From: GCA-002050365 sp964237235
GTDB lineage: Bacteria > Acidobacteriota > Blastocatellia > Pyrinomonadales > Pyrinomonadaceae
Length of the DNA: 64,000 bases
Direction of reading: 5' to 3'
NCBI GenBank assembly: GCA_964237235.1
Contig: CAXSGY010000012.1
Coordinates: 80,328-144,327, forward strand
Part shown: in pieces, positions 8,226-15,363 of the stretch
Position numbering within the stretch: position 1 is the stretch's first letter
How the letters are laid out: each line of letters starts with the position of its first letter
Notes under the pieces: generated by a model
Told to the model about the DNA's origin: nothing
Seen by the model: only the letters and a program-made list of their open reading frames with translations
The model's database searches: none
Program-made: the position numbers and the translations under genes

Positions 8226-8588
8226 TTAAATTTTTTTCGGCTCGACTTTCTTGCGCGTCAAGCCGGATTTACGAGCCGATTTGCGAACATAGCCCAATGC
8301 TTCGTAAAGAGCCGAATCGTCGCCGAATTCAGGATCGGCGAGAACGCCATTTTTAATCATTTCGCACATTCGCATCGTCGCGGCATCGGCGATATCGCGC
8401 GCGGCTTCCTGTTGTCTTTTCTGTTCGTCAATCTGCGCGAGTATTTCGCGCGGCGCATGGCTTTCTTCGGTCTGCGCCTCGAAAGCGGTCAAGGTCACGC
8501 CGCCGAATGTTTTGGTCGGCGCGAGCGTTCTCAGAGCATTTAAAAAACGATTGTATTTGATTTCATTTTCTCTCGGTGTGTCTGCCAT
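8226..8588 (-). CDS. Conserved-looking small cytoplasmic protein, function unknown
   Basis: 120 residues from ATG 8588 (MADTPRENEIKYNRFLNALR). The longer frame from 8732 adds an AT-rich, non-protein-like leader and is not used. The sequence is charged, mostly helical, without signal or membrane segments, and ends in a strongly basic tail (RKSARKSGLTRKKVEPKKI). A basic end like this often goes with nucleic-acid binding, but no motif proves it. It stands alone between the terminator at 8121 and the AT-rich region before the restriction enzyme. Confidence 0.6.
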   Translation of the reverse strand: MADTPRENEIKYNRFLNALRTLAPTKTFGGVTLTAFEAQTEESHAPREILAQIDEQKRQQEAARDIADAATMRMCEMIKNGVLADPEFGDDSALYEALGYVRKSARKSGLTRKKVEPKKI

Positions 8589-8824
8589 ATTTTTTAGTGT
8601 AGAAGTTCCCGCGAACGATTTTAGACAATCTAATCTGAGCTTTAACGGGTAAAACAAAGCGTGTCGGCGAACACGAAAACGATTAGTGAAATTGTTCGCG
8701 GGAGTAAAATAATCGTCGTCGTGTTGCAACAAATTAAATATGAATTTATTTTGTTCGTTTTGTCAATAAATTCTTCATTAACAAAAGACGAACGACAAAA
8801 AGAGCAGATAAAATCAATGAAATT
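8589..8824. other. AT-rich gap without a convincing gene
   Basis: About 240 bases of strongly AT-rich sequence. Frames of 66 codons (plus) and 96 codons (minus) exist but have no ribosome-binding site and poor composition. The minus-strand frame runs into the 21-bp repeat array next to it. Confidence 0.5.
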
Positions 8825-8992
8825 TGCCTTCGGATTATTCAATACCGAGTCAATATTATAAAATTCCGGCTTAGTATTTATTGATACCGACGCGGAATTT
8901 ATAAATTCCGTGTCGGTTTTTATTAATACCAACTTAAGATTTATAAATACTAAAACGAAAATTTAGAATCTGAAGACAGAATTTATTTATAC
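8825..8992. repeat. Degenerate tandem array, eight 21-bp units
   Basis: Eight consecutive units of exactly 21 bases start at 8825, 8846, 8867, 8888, 8909, 8930, 8951 and 8972. Each has a variable first part of 7-9 bases and a more conserved end close to ATTTATAAATAC (unit 7 at 8951 is the most divergent). The last unit overlaps the stop codon of the restriction-modification gene. Because 21 is a multiple of three, the minus strand reads as heptads in the same frame as that gene (for example VFINLKL and EFINSAS), interrupted by two stops. Units 4 and 5 (8888-8929) also form a hairpin of about 13-15 pairs followed by five T on the plus strand. Confidence 0.7.
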
Positions 8993-11900
8993 TTTGTCAA
9001 TCGTCACCGCATTCGAGACTTTTGCCGTCAAATAGTTTTTATCCAATTCATCCGACGATAATAAAATTGCCGAAATGCGCCGCGCCGTATCGCGCACTTC
9101 ATTGACTTCGGCTAATGTCAAAGCGCGTCCGAGCAAATCAGTTTCACGATACGAAAGCCATTTTTTAATCACCTGATAACCGCCGATGGTATATTCCCAA
9201 ACGTTGCGCGGCACGTTGCGCCAAAAGGCGGAATCGTTGAGATAAACGTCAAAGGTCGTCACGCCGAGCATTTCTTTAATTTTCTCAAGCGATAGATCAA
9301 GTTGTTCGGCGGCGTTTGTTAAAGCGGCAATTTCCGCTTCCGTATAATCGCGTTCGATAAATTTGCCTTTCGCGGGCATTGTTACGCCGCCTTTGCCCGC
9401 GTGTCCCCAACCCGCCGTCACCGCAAAATCTTCCGGCTGTAATTGTCCGCCCGTAACGTGCGCCAATGCGCCGATTGAAGCGAAAGGCGCGTTTAATTTC
9501 CCGTTCGTAACCGAAGCAACGCCCGTTTCCGTATCGAGCAGCGCGGCAATGCGTTTACCCAATTCCGCCGAGCTTTGTAAATCTTCGAGCTTCGCGGGCA
9601 AAGGAATACGCGGAAAATTTTGCCGCAGCGCGCTTGCGTGTTCCGTCCGGTAAGCGTTTGAATGCAAGACGGCAAGCGCGTGAAAAAACAAATCCGGCGC
9701 GTCGGCTGAAACGTCTTGCAGATATTTTGCCGCCAGTTCGCTCAAATTCGGCTGAATCGCCGCGCCATCATCGAAAAGATTTTGTTTGGTTGATTTAAGA
9801 TAAAGCGGAAAAAAATTGGATAAACCATTTCCAAAGTTATCAGCCAAGTTCCTGACGAATAATCCTCTATCGAATTTTAGCATTGGATGTTTTTGGCGTG
9901 CCTCAATCCACAAATTACCTTTAAATATTTGTAAGAAATAGTCGGAACGTTTTTCATCAAGCAATTTTGTTTCGCCTTCCCAATAAAGCCAGCGTGTATC
10001 GAACGGACGATAGGCATATCGAACGATGTTTTCAGGTTTAAAACCGCGCTTGACCAGATATTGTCTTATCTCGCGCGGTTTAAATCTATCTGATTCTTTC
10101 ATTATACTTGGCGCGATACGTTTCACTTCGTCATCGCTGATGTTCGCGTCAAAATATATTTCCATTCGCTTCAACAATGATTCTTTATCGGTTGAAACAA
10201 GAAATTCATCACGGCTTGTTTTAACGCCGGGAAAAGAAACAGGAAAAAATTCGGGAAGCATTGCCCAAGTAAAATAAGATTCGTTGGCAGGTGTCGCTTC
10301 AAATATTAAACCTAGATTTAACTGCGGCTCGAATGTGTGATAAGGAAAATCTTCCGGCATTGACAATGCGTGTCCTAAATCTTCGCGCTTTGTCTTGCCC
10401 CAAAAATTTCTGATATTGACGGTTCTCGTGTTTTCGTGTTTCTCCCTTCGCAGAAATGTCGCTACTGCCGTTCCGACTTGTATGCCTTCTTTGTTCCATT
10501 GTGTTGAAAAAACGCTTGGGTCGGGTTTGCCGTCCGGCGTGAGTTTGCCCGTTTTATATTTATCGCCATTCAGATTATCAATCCATATTTTATCGAACTC
10601 TTCGATTAACCTTTCGCGCATTCCCGTATGCGATAAACCTTCGAGCCAGGAGTAATTGGAGATGAAACTTATCACGCCTTGTTTGGAAATTTCGGCGATC
10701 TTTCTTTCCGCCATTCGATAAAATCTAACGTATAAATCGTTTAAGCCTTGACCTTGCGGCGCGGGCGCAAGTTTTGTCGTGCGGTATGCGTTGCTCAAAT
10801 CGCGTTCTTCTTCCATTGCGACGCTCGCATAACCGTTATAAGGCGGATTGCCGAGAATGACGATGATTTTTTCTTTTTGTTTGACGGCATCGGCGCGGTC
10901 GCGCTCTTCTTGCAATTCGGGAAACAGCAATTTTTGCTTTTCCTCTTTCGGCGGCTCCCAACCGGTCAAAGCATTCGTTAAATAAATGGCGGCGCGCTCG
11001 TCTTTTAAGTCCGTGCCGAGCGTTTGCAAGAACAAACCAATTTGCAGATGCGCGACGACGAACGGCGCGGGCAGTATTTCAAATCCGAATATCCTTTTCG
11101 TGACGGCTTCGCGCAATGTTGCGCCGATTACCGCATCGTCGCCGCGTTCTTTTAAAGTTTCGGCGATGTGTCGTAAAACTTCGACGAGATATGCGCCCGT
11201 TCCGCAGCACGGATCGAGTATATAAACATTTTCGTCCGCGAGTCCGTCGGGCAAATTCAATTCTTCTTTCAAAACGACATCCACGCGGGCGACCATATAC
11301 CGCACGATTTCTTCGGGCGTATACCAAACGCCGAGTTGTTTGCGGAGTTCCGCGTCGAAGTTTTCGAGAAAAGGCTCGTAAAAATACTGAACGGCGTGCG
11401 ATTCGGAAAACTTCGTGAAAAATTCCTGTTTAATAATACGATTGAGAACTTTGTTCGTGCGGTCGAGCAATTCGACAAGCCCGAGATTTTCGAGCTTGGT
11501 CGGTTCGGCGACCTGATAATAAAGAGCGCGGATCATCGGAACTTTCAGTTCATAGACCGCCGTTCGCCAATCGAAGGTAGTATCGCCGGCGTGTTTCTTC
11601 GACCATAAAACCCACGCCGAGAAAACGCCGTAAAAAAGCGTCTGAATCAATGTGGAACGAAAGAAATGCTCGCCTTCCGCGCCGCGAAAGGCGATGCCCA
11701 ACGCTTCTTCCATCGTTTTTCGTAGAGATTCGAGCGCGGATAAATCTTTCGCTTTCTCAACGCGCTCTTTCGCTTCACGCGCATACGAAGCCAGAAACCA
11801 CGCGACATCTTCCGGTTTGGTCAAAGGCACGGCGTGAAGAAAAACCCTTTTGATAAATTCATCGAACGCCGTTTCAAATTTAGCGGCAAAGGCATTGGCA

Positions 11901-12079
11901 TCGGCGCGAACTTCCCGCCAAAAGTCGCTTTCGGTTTCGGCGAAAGAAAAGCGTTCGAGCTGTTCGGCTTTGCCGTTTGCGTCTTTGCCGATTAAGAGAA
12001 AATCGCGGTAATTTGTTACTAAAACCGCGCCGTAATGATCGAGATATTTATTGACCTGCGCGGTCTGCGCGATTTTCAA
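8987..12079 (-). CDS. Type ISP/IIG-like DNA methyltransferase-specificity part, split from its nuclease start
   Basis: The large piece of a fused restriction-modification enzyme. The frame is 1030 codons from a TTG at 12079 and is continuous with the 92-codon frame upstream apart from one TAA (12089-12091). Visible: the rest of the N-terminal nuclease domain (VLVTNYRDFLLIG), the adenine-methyltransferase SAM motif (ILDPCCGTGAYLVEVLRHI) and the catalytic motif IV GNPPYNGYA. A C-terminal target-recognition/type ISP C-terminal region ends in IGGYQVIKKWLSYRETDLLG. No helicase motifs are seen, so the layout is nuclease-methylase-specificity, as in type IIG or short ISP enzymes. If expressed alone it may keep DNA methylation and lose cutting. 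Its stop codon lies inside the last 21-bp repeat unit. Confidence 0.8.
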   Translation of the reverse strand: MKIAQTAQVNKYLDHYGAVLVTNYRDFLLIGKDANGKAEQLERFSFAETESDFWREVRADANAFAAKFETAFDEFIKRVFLHAVPLTKPEDVAWFLASYAREAKERVEKAKDLSALESLRKTMEEALGIAFRGAEGEHFFRSTLIQTLFYGVFSAWVLWSKKHAGDTTFDWRTAVYELKVPMIRALYYQVAEPTKLENLGLVELLDRTNKVLNRIIKQEFFTKFSESHAVQYFYEPFLENFDAELRKQLGVWYTPEEIVRYMVARVDVVLKEELNLPDGLADENVYILDPCCGTGAYLVEVLRHIAETLKERGDDAVIGATLREAVTKRIFGFEILPAPFVVAHLQIGLFLQTLGTDLKDERAAIYLTNALTGWEPPKEEKQKLLFPELQEERDRADAVKQKEKIIVILGNPPYNGYASVAMEEERDLSNAYRTTKLAPAPQGQGLNDLYVRFYRMAERKIAEISKQGVISFISNYSWLEGLSHTGMRERLIEEFDKIWIDNLNGDKYKTGKLTPDGKPDPSVFSTQWNKEGIQVGTAVATFLRREKHENTRTVNIRNFWGKTKREDLGHALSMPEDFPYHTFEPQLNLGLIFEATPANESYFTWAMLPEFFPVSFPGVKTSRDEFLVSTDKESLLKRMEIYFDANISDDEVKRIAPSIMKESDRFKPREIRQYLVKRGFKPENIVRYAYRPFDTRWLYWEGETKLLDEKRSDYFLQIFKGNLWIEARQKHPMLKFDRGLFVRNLADNFGNGLSNFFPLYLKSTKQNLFDDGAAIQPNLSELAAKYLQDVSADAPDLFFHALAVLHSNAYRTEHASALRQNFPRIPLPAKLEDLQSSAELGKRIAALLDTETGVASVTNGKLNAPFASIGALAHVTGGQLQPEDFAVTAGWGHAGKGGVTMPAKGKFIERDYTEAEIAALTNAAEQLDLSLEKIKEMLGVTTFDVYLNDSAFWRNVPRNVWEYTIGGYQVIKKWLSYRETDLLGRALTLAEVNEVRDTARRISAILLSSDELDKNYLTAKVSNAVTIDKV

Positions 12080-12088
12080 AACATCGTC

Positions 12089-12367
12089 TTACGTTGATTT
12101 GATTTCCGCGCAGCCGCGTTCGGGCAGTTGTCCGTCACGCGGCTTATCGTCGCCTTTCTGAAACTGCGCCGCCGTGAAAAAGCCCGCGTCGGGAATGCCC
12201 GCGCCTTTATTTTTTAAATTGATAACGCAGCGAACGCGCGGCTTGAGTTCTTTGCCGTAAGCATTCGCCATTGATTCAAAAGCCGAGTAATAAGAAGTTT
12301 CTTTGACGGCTGAACCCGTATTATAAATATCGCGCAAATCTTTAAAGTATTGAGCAAGTGCAGTCAT
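12089..12367 (-). pseudogene. N-terminal nuclease fragment of the restriction-modification enzyme
   Basis: 92 codons from ATG 12367, ending at the TAA that interrupts the enzyme. The fragment matches the start of type ISP/IIG enzymes: ALAQYFKDLRDIYNTGSAVKE, then VRCVINLKNKGAGIPDAGFF and GQLPERGCAEIKST. PD ... (E)-x-K is the PD-(D/E)xK nuclease active site, so the catalytic residues are all upstream of the stop. After the TAA the same frame goes on as DDVLKIAQTAQVNKYL, as expected for an intact protein. One base change explains the split. A sequencing error or readthrough is possible. Confidence 0.75.
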
Positions 12368-12369
12368 TA

Positions 12370-12486
12370 TTAATTTTTTAATTGCTTTCTTTCTATATCG
12401 TAAAGACTATCTGAAATGTAATTTGAAAAATCAAGCAATGCGACCGGTTTACCGGAATAATTTTTAATCAATCTCGGCGCGGATAA
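12370..12486 (-). pseudogene. Possible C-terminal remnant of an unknown gene
   Basis: Upstream of the restriction enzyme the minus strand is open for about 38 codons and reads like real protein (LIKNYSGKPVALLDFSNYIS, then DSLYDIERKQLKN and a stop). There is no ATG; a TTG could start it. It is either a small accessory gene of the restriction system or the end of a deleted neighbour. Family not recognised. Confidence 0.3.
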
Positions 12487-12492
12487 AATAAA

Positions 12493-13347
12493 TTATTTTT
12501 TATCCTTGACGAGTCGCGCGTATTCGATGGCTTGGTTGATGGTCAGAATGTTTTCCGATTTGGGAAATTCTTTTTTTACCGCGTCGAGATATTTCAAGGC
12601 TTCCGTTTCCTTGCCGAGCCGGGCGTAGCTGATGGCGAGTATCGAGAGAGCCGTTTCGCGGTTGCGGGTTGCCGGGTAATCTTTCAGATAATCGGTTAAG
12701 GGCGCGACGGCTTCCGCGTAGTTTTGCGCGAGGTAATAATTGGCGGCGATGTTATAAGCGATGCGTTCCTTTTGCGCGGCATCGTTTTTCAGCGCGTCGG
12801 TTTTCAGGGCGCGTTTATAATAATCGTTGGCGAGCGTCACCATTTTCGATTTGGCGTAAAAGTCGGCGATGACGAGCAGCGATTGGCTGTCGTTCCGGTC
12901 GAGTTCGAGTTTTTCGTAGGCATCTTTCAACAGCGAAAAATCTTTCGGCATTTCGCTGAGGATTTGATTTAATTCTCTGGCATTTTTATCGCCGAATCCG
13001 CGCCGGAAAGTTATCTGATTGCCGAGCGGATCGGCGACGACGACGTAAGGCAGCCCGATGATGCGGTATTTATTAACCAAACTTTTCTGAACATCGTAAT
13101 CTACTTTGACGGCGACGAACGATTTCATCGCTTCGACGACTTCGGGCAGAGTCCAAAAAGTCCGCTCCATCTCTCTGCACGGCTTGCACCAGACGGCTGT
13201 GAAATCAAGAAGCATCGGGCGATAGGTTTCACGCGCCAGAGTTTGCGCCTGTTTGAAATCCGTTGACCAATTGATTTGATTTTCCTGCGCCGACGCGCCG
13301 GAAACGATTGCCGTCAGCAATGTAAAAACAAAAATTAAGTTCTTCAT
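12493..13347 (-). CDS. Secreted thioredoxin-like protein with TPR tail
   Basis: 284 residues. A cleavable signal peptide (NLIFVFTLLTAIVSGASA) is followed by a thioredoxin domain (about 25-135) with the redox motif WCKPC and the cis-Pro region GLPYVVVAD. The C-terminal half is helical and TPR-like: repeats around ALKTDALKNDAAQKERIAYN, NYAEAVAPLTDYLKDYPATR and GKETEALKYLDAVKKEFPKS. It probably acts in the periplasm as a thiol-disulfide reductase or isomerase, with the TPR part binding partners. The CxxC is intact. It is a single gene. Confidence 0.85.
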   Translation of the reverse strand: MKNLIFVFTLLTAIVSGASAQENQINWSTDFKQAQTLARETYRPMLLDFTAVWCKPCREMERTFWTLPEVVEAMKSFVAVKVDYDVQKSLVNKYRIIGLPYVVVADPLGNQITFRRGFGDKNARELNQILSEMPKDFSLLKDAYEKLELDRNDSQSLLVIADFYAKSKMVTLANDYYKRALKTDALKNDAAQKERIAYNIAANYYLAQNYAEAVAPLTDYLKDYPATRNRETALSILAISYARLGKETEALKYLDAVKKEFPKSENILTINQAIEYARLVKDKK

Positions 13348-13581
13348 AAAGAAACTCGCTCCAAATTTACAATCTAATCAAATTGATTTTAAGGATACCG
13401 AACCGGATTCCGCCGTTTTCGACCGATTGATCTTCTGAAGCAATACGAAAAGCGCGGCGCGTCCGACGTTTTAGTATAAACCCGTGACGGATAAAAAAGC
13501 GATTAATGCGAAAACTCCGTATTTGGCGGCTTTTCGCATCTGGCACGACCATTGCTATTAGTCGGGCGGAGGCTTTATTTT

Positions 13582-14076
13582 ATGAAATCAAACACAATCA
13601 AAAATACGTTAAAGGGAATCGGTTTAAGCGCGTTTATGGCATTCGGATTAATCGCTTTTTCGAACGTTGAAGCAAAAGCGCAATATCAAAACCGCGACGA
13701 CCGACAGGACAGACGCAACGACGATCAGAACAGGCGCGATGACCGCGGCGACCGCAACGATGACCGTTATGACCGGAATGATGATCGCGGCGACCGCAAC
13801 AACGACCGTTACGACCGCAACCGCAACAATCTGTATCGCGTTGCTAGAGACAACGGTTTCCGCGACGGGCAGAATGAAGCCCGCGGCAACCGACGCGACC
13901 GTGACCGCAGAGATCCGCAAAGATCGAATGAATATCGAAAGGCGACCAACGGATATTATTCGGGATTAGGCAAAAAGGATGCCTACAAGGACGCTTATCG
14001 TCAGGCGTTTCTGCAAGGCTACGATTCCGCTTTTAACCGCAACGGTCGAGGCGGACGGAATAATAACGGCTACTAA
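13582..14076 (+). CDS. Secreted Asp/Arg-rich low-complexity protein
   Basis: 164 residues from ATG 13582, which begins a signal peptide (GLSAFMAFGLIAFSNVEAKA). The frame opens at 13552 but the extension has no signal features. After cleavage the protein is a run of DRxDDR-type units (RNDDRYDRNDDRGDRNNDRY) for about 60 residues, then a less repetitive part containing FRDGQNEARGNRRDRDRRD and ending RNGRGGRNNNGY. The composition suggests a disordered, highly charged, perhaps water- or metal-binding surface protein. The repeats come from in-frame triplet expansions (gaccgcaacgat-like). A strong terminator follows. Confidence 0.7.
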   Translation: MKSNTIKNTLKGIGLSAFMAFGLIAFSNVEAKAQYQNRDDRQDRRNDDQNRRDDRGDRNDDRYDRNDDRGDRNNDRYDRNRNNLYRVARDNGFRDGQNEARGNRRDRDRRDPQRSNEYRKATNGYYSGLGKKDAYKDAYRQAFLQGYDSAFNRNGRGGRNNNGY

Positions 14077-14110
14077 AAGGTTTGATTCGTAAAATTTTTG
14101 AACCGAGAGG

Positions 14111-14140
14111 AAAAGACCGAACGGGCAAGTTCGGTCTTTT
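14111..14140. terminator. Strong bidirectional terminator
   Basis: Perfect 12-base arms at 14111-14122 (AAAAGACCGAAC) and 14129-14140 with a 6-base loop, with A and T runs on either side. It ends transcription of the Asp/Arg-rich gene and of the convergent enoyl-CoA hydratase gene, whose stop codon touches it. Confidence 0.85.
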
Positions 14141-14895
14141 TATTTGTTTAAAAATCGGCTGATTCCCGTTTTGCAATCGTCGGTCATCCGCGCGATTGTA
14201 TTGATATCAACGCCCGCCGCCAGCGCCGTTTCAAAATCGAGCGCGTCCATTTGATATAAAAGCCGTTTCGACAAAACGACCGCCGAACGCGAAACCGTTT
14301 TATAAACGGAAACGTAATCCGCTACCCGTTCTTCAAATTCTTCCGCCGCGAAAACTTCGTTGATTAAACCGAAATTTTTCGCCGTCGCCGCGTCGAATTC
14401 AAAGCCTTGCGTGGCAAGCGCGAAGGCGCGTTTCTCCGAGACGTTTCTTCTCAGAATCGCCATCACTATCGCCGGCACGAAGCCGATTTTTACTTCCGGG
14501 TAACCGAAGCGCGCCGTGTCGGTCGCCAGAACCAGATCGCAGGCGGTCGCCAATCCGCAGCCGCCCGCCAATGCCCGCCCCCGGACGGCGGCGACGACGG
14601 GAATTTTGACAGTTCTGATAACGGAAAACAGCTCGCGCAGATTGTCCGCGTCGTCCAGGTTTTCCAGCACGTTGCTTTCCGAGATTTTTTGCAGCGCGGA
14701 CAAATCCGCGCCCGAACAAAAATCCTTGCCCGCGCCTTTGACGACGACGGCGCGCAGCGATTCGTCTTGATCCGCGTCGCGCAAAGCCGCCTTCAAATCG
14801 TTGATCAGCGCATCGTTCAAAGCGTTGCGCTTGTCGGGTCGGTTGAGCGTGATGGTTAAAATCGAATCGGCGACGGCAGTTAAAATTTCAGACAT
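14140..14895 (-). CDS. Enoyl-CoA hydratase/isomerase family protein
   Basis: 251 residues, full-length crotonase fold. The CoA/oxyanion regions are FCSGADLSALQKI and AAVRGRALAGGCGLATACDL, followed by RFGYPEVKIGFVPAIVMAI. The Glu in the PEVKIG segment is at the place of one of the hydratase catalytic acids. The C-terminal helical part absent from the paralogue at 3320 is present here. It probably hydrates an enoyl-CoA in fatty-acid or branched-chain acid breakdown. The start overlaps the end of the four-helix-bundle gene by eight bases, so the two are translated as one unit. Confidence 0.85.
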   Translation of the reverse strand: MSEILTAVADSILTITLNRPDKRNALNDALINDLKAALRDADQDESLRAVVVKGAGKDFCSGADLSALQKISESNVLENLDDADNLRELFSVIRTVKIPVVAAVRGRALAGGCGLATACDLVLATDTARFGYPEVKIGFVPAIVMAILRRNVSEKRAFALATQGFEFDAATAKNFGLINEVFAAEEFEERVADYVSVYKTVSRSAVVLSKRLLYQMDALDFETALAAGVDINTIARMTDDCKTGISRFLNK

Positions 14896-15241
14896 TTTCT
14901 TTGGAAGTTTTGACGGCAGCGGTCAGCATTTTGATTAATTCAACGCAGTCTTCGTTGATTGATTGATATGGTTTCTCGTCTAAAAAACCGCCTTCGCGCA
15001 AAATTAAAAGCCAGAATTCGGTTTCCGAAGCCTTTTTGAGCGCGATCAGCATATCGTTAATAAAAGATTGTTTGGAATCGGCGTTCGTCGCGTCTTTGAT
15101 GAATTTGGCGACGTGCGTTCCCGACAGCAAAATCTGTTTGCTGAGAACGAATTCGCTTTTTTCTTCGGACAGATAACGCGCGAGCTTGACGACGCGCAGG
15201 GCGAATTTAATTGATTTGTCCAGGACAAGGCTTTTGCTCAT
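14888..15241 (-). CDS. Four helix bundle protein (S23-like, TIGR02436 family)
   Basis: 117 residues, all-helical. The pattern KFALRVVKLARYLSEEKSEF, QILLSGTHVAKFIKDATNAD and KKASETEFWLLILREGGFL matches the four helix bundle family first seen as insertions in 23S rRNA genes and now also found widely as free genes. Its molecular role is unknown. It overlaps the enoyl-CoA hydratase gene by eight bases. Confidence 0.85.
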   Translation of the reverse strand: MSKSLVLDKSIKFALRVVKLARYLSEEKSEFVLSKQILLSGTHVAKFIKDATNADSKQSFINDMLIALKKASETEFWLLILREGGFLDEKPYQSINEDCVELIKMLTAAVKTSKENV

Positions 15242-15257
15242 AAGTTTGTTCGCTTTT

Positions 15258-15324
15258 TTGACAGTTGACAGTTGATAGTTGACAGCGGACAGTTATCGAC
15301 TGTCAACTGTCAACTGTCCGCTGC
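15258..15324. repeat. Heptamer repeat (TTGACAG) arranged as an inverted repeat
   Basis: Tandem copies of the 7-base unit TTGACAG/TTGATAG run up to about 15290 and are mirrored by the complementary ACTGTCA units from 15299 to 15318, flanked by GCGGACAG and CTGTCCGC. The whole can fold into a long hairpin between the four-helix-bundle gene start and the M28 peptidase stop. It may act as a terminator or simply be a simple-sequence tract. Confidence 0.75.
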
Positions 15325-15363
15325 TAAAAAGGGAAATAAAGTCTTGAAGTCAATAATCTCCAT

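Noticed and set aside
8661..8861. 66-codon plus-strand frame in the AT-rich gap
   Set aside because: AT-rich chance frame with no start signal and no recognisable domain.
8888..8929. Hairpin with T-run inside the 21-bp array
   Set aside because: Considered as a terminator, but there is no plus-strand gene before it and its arms are two array units, so it is described with the array.
8642..8932. 96-codon minus-strand frame in the AT-rich gap
   Set aside because: No ribosome-binding site; composition follows the 21-bp repeats, so it is listed as repeat and not as a gene.
13367..13552. 61-codon minus-strand frame
   Set aside because: Lies in an intergenic gap with no ribosome-binding site and a poor composition.
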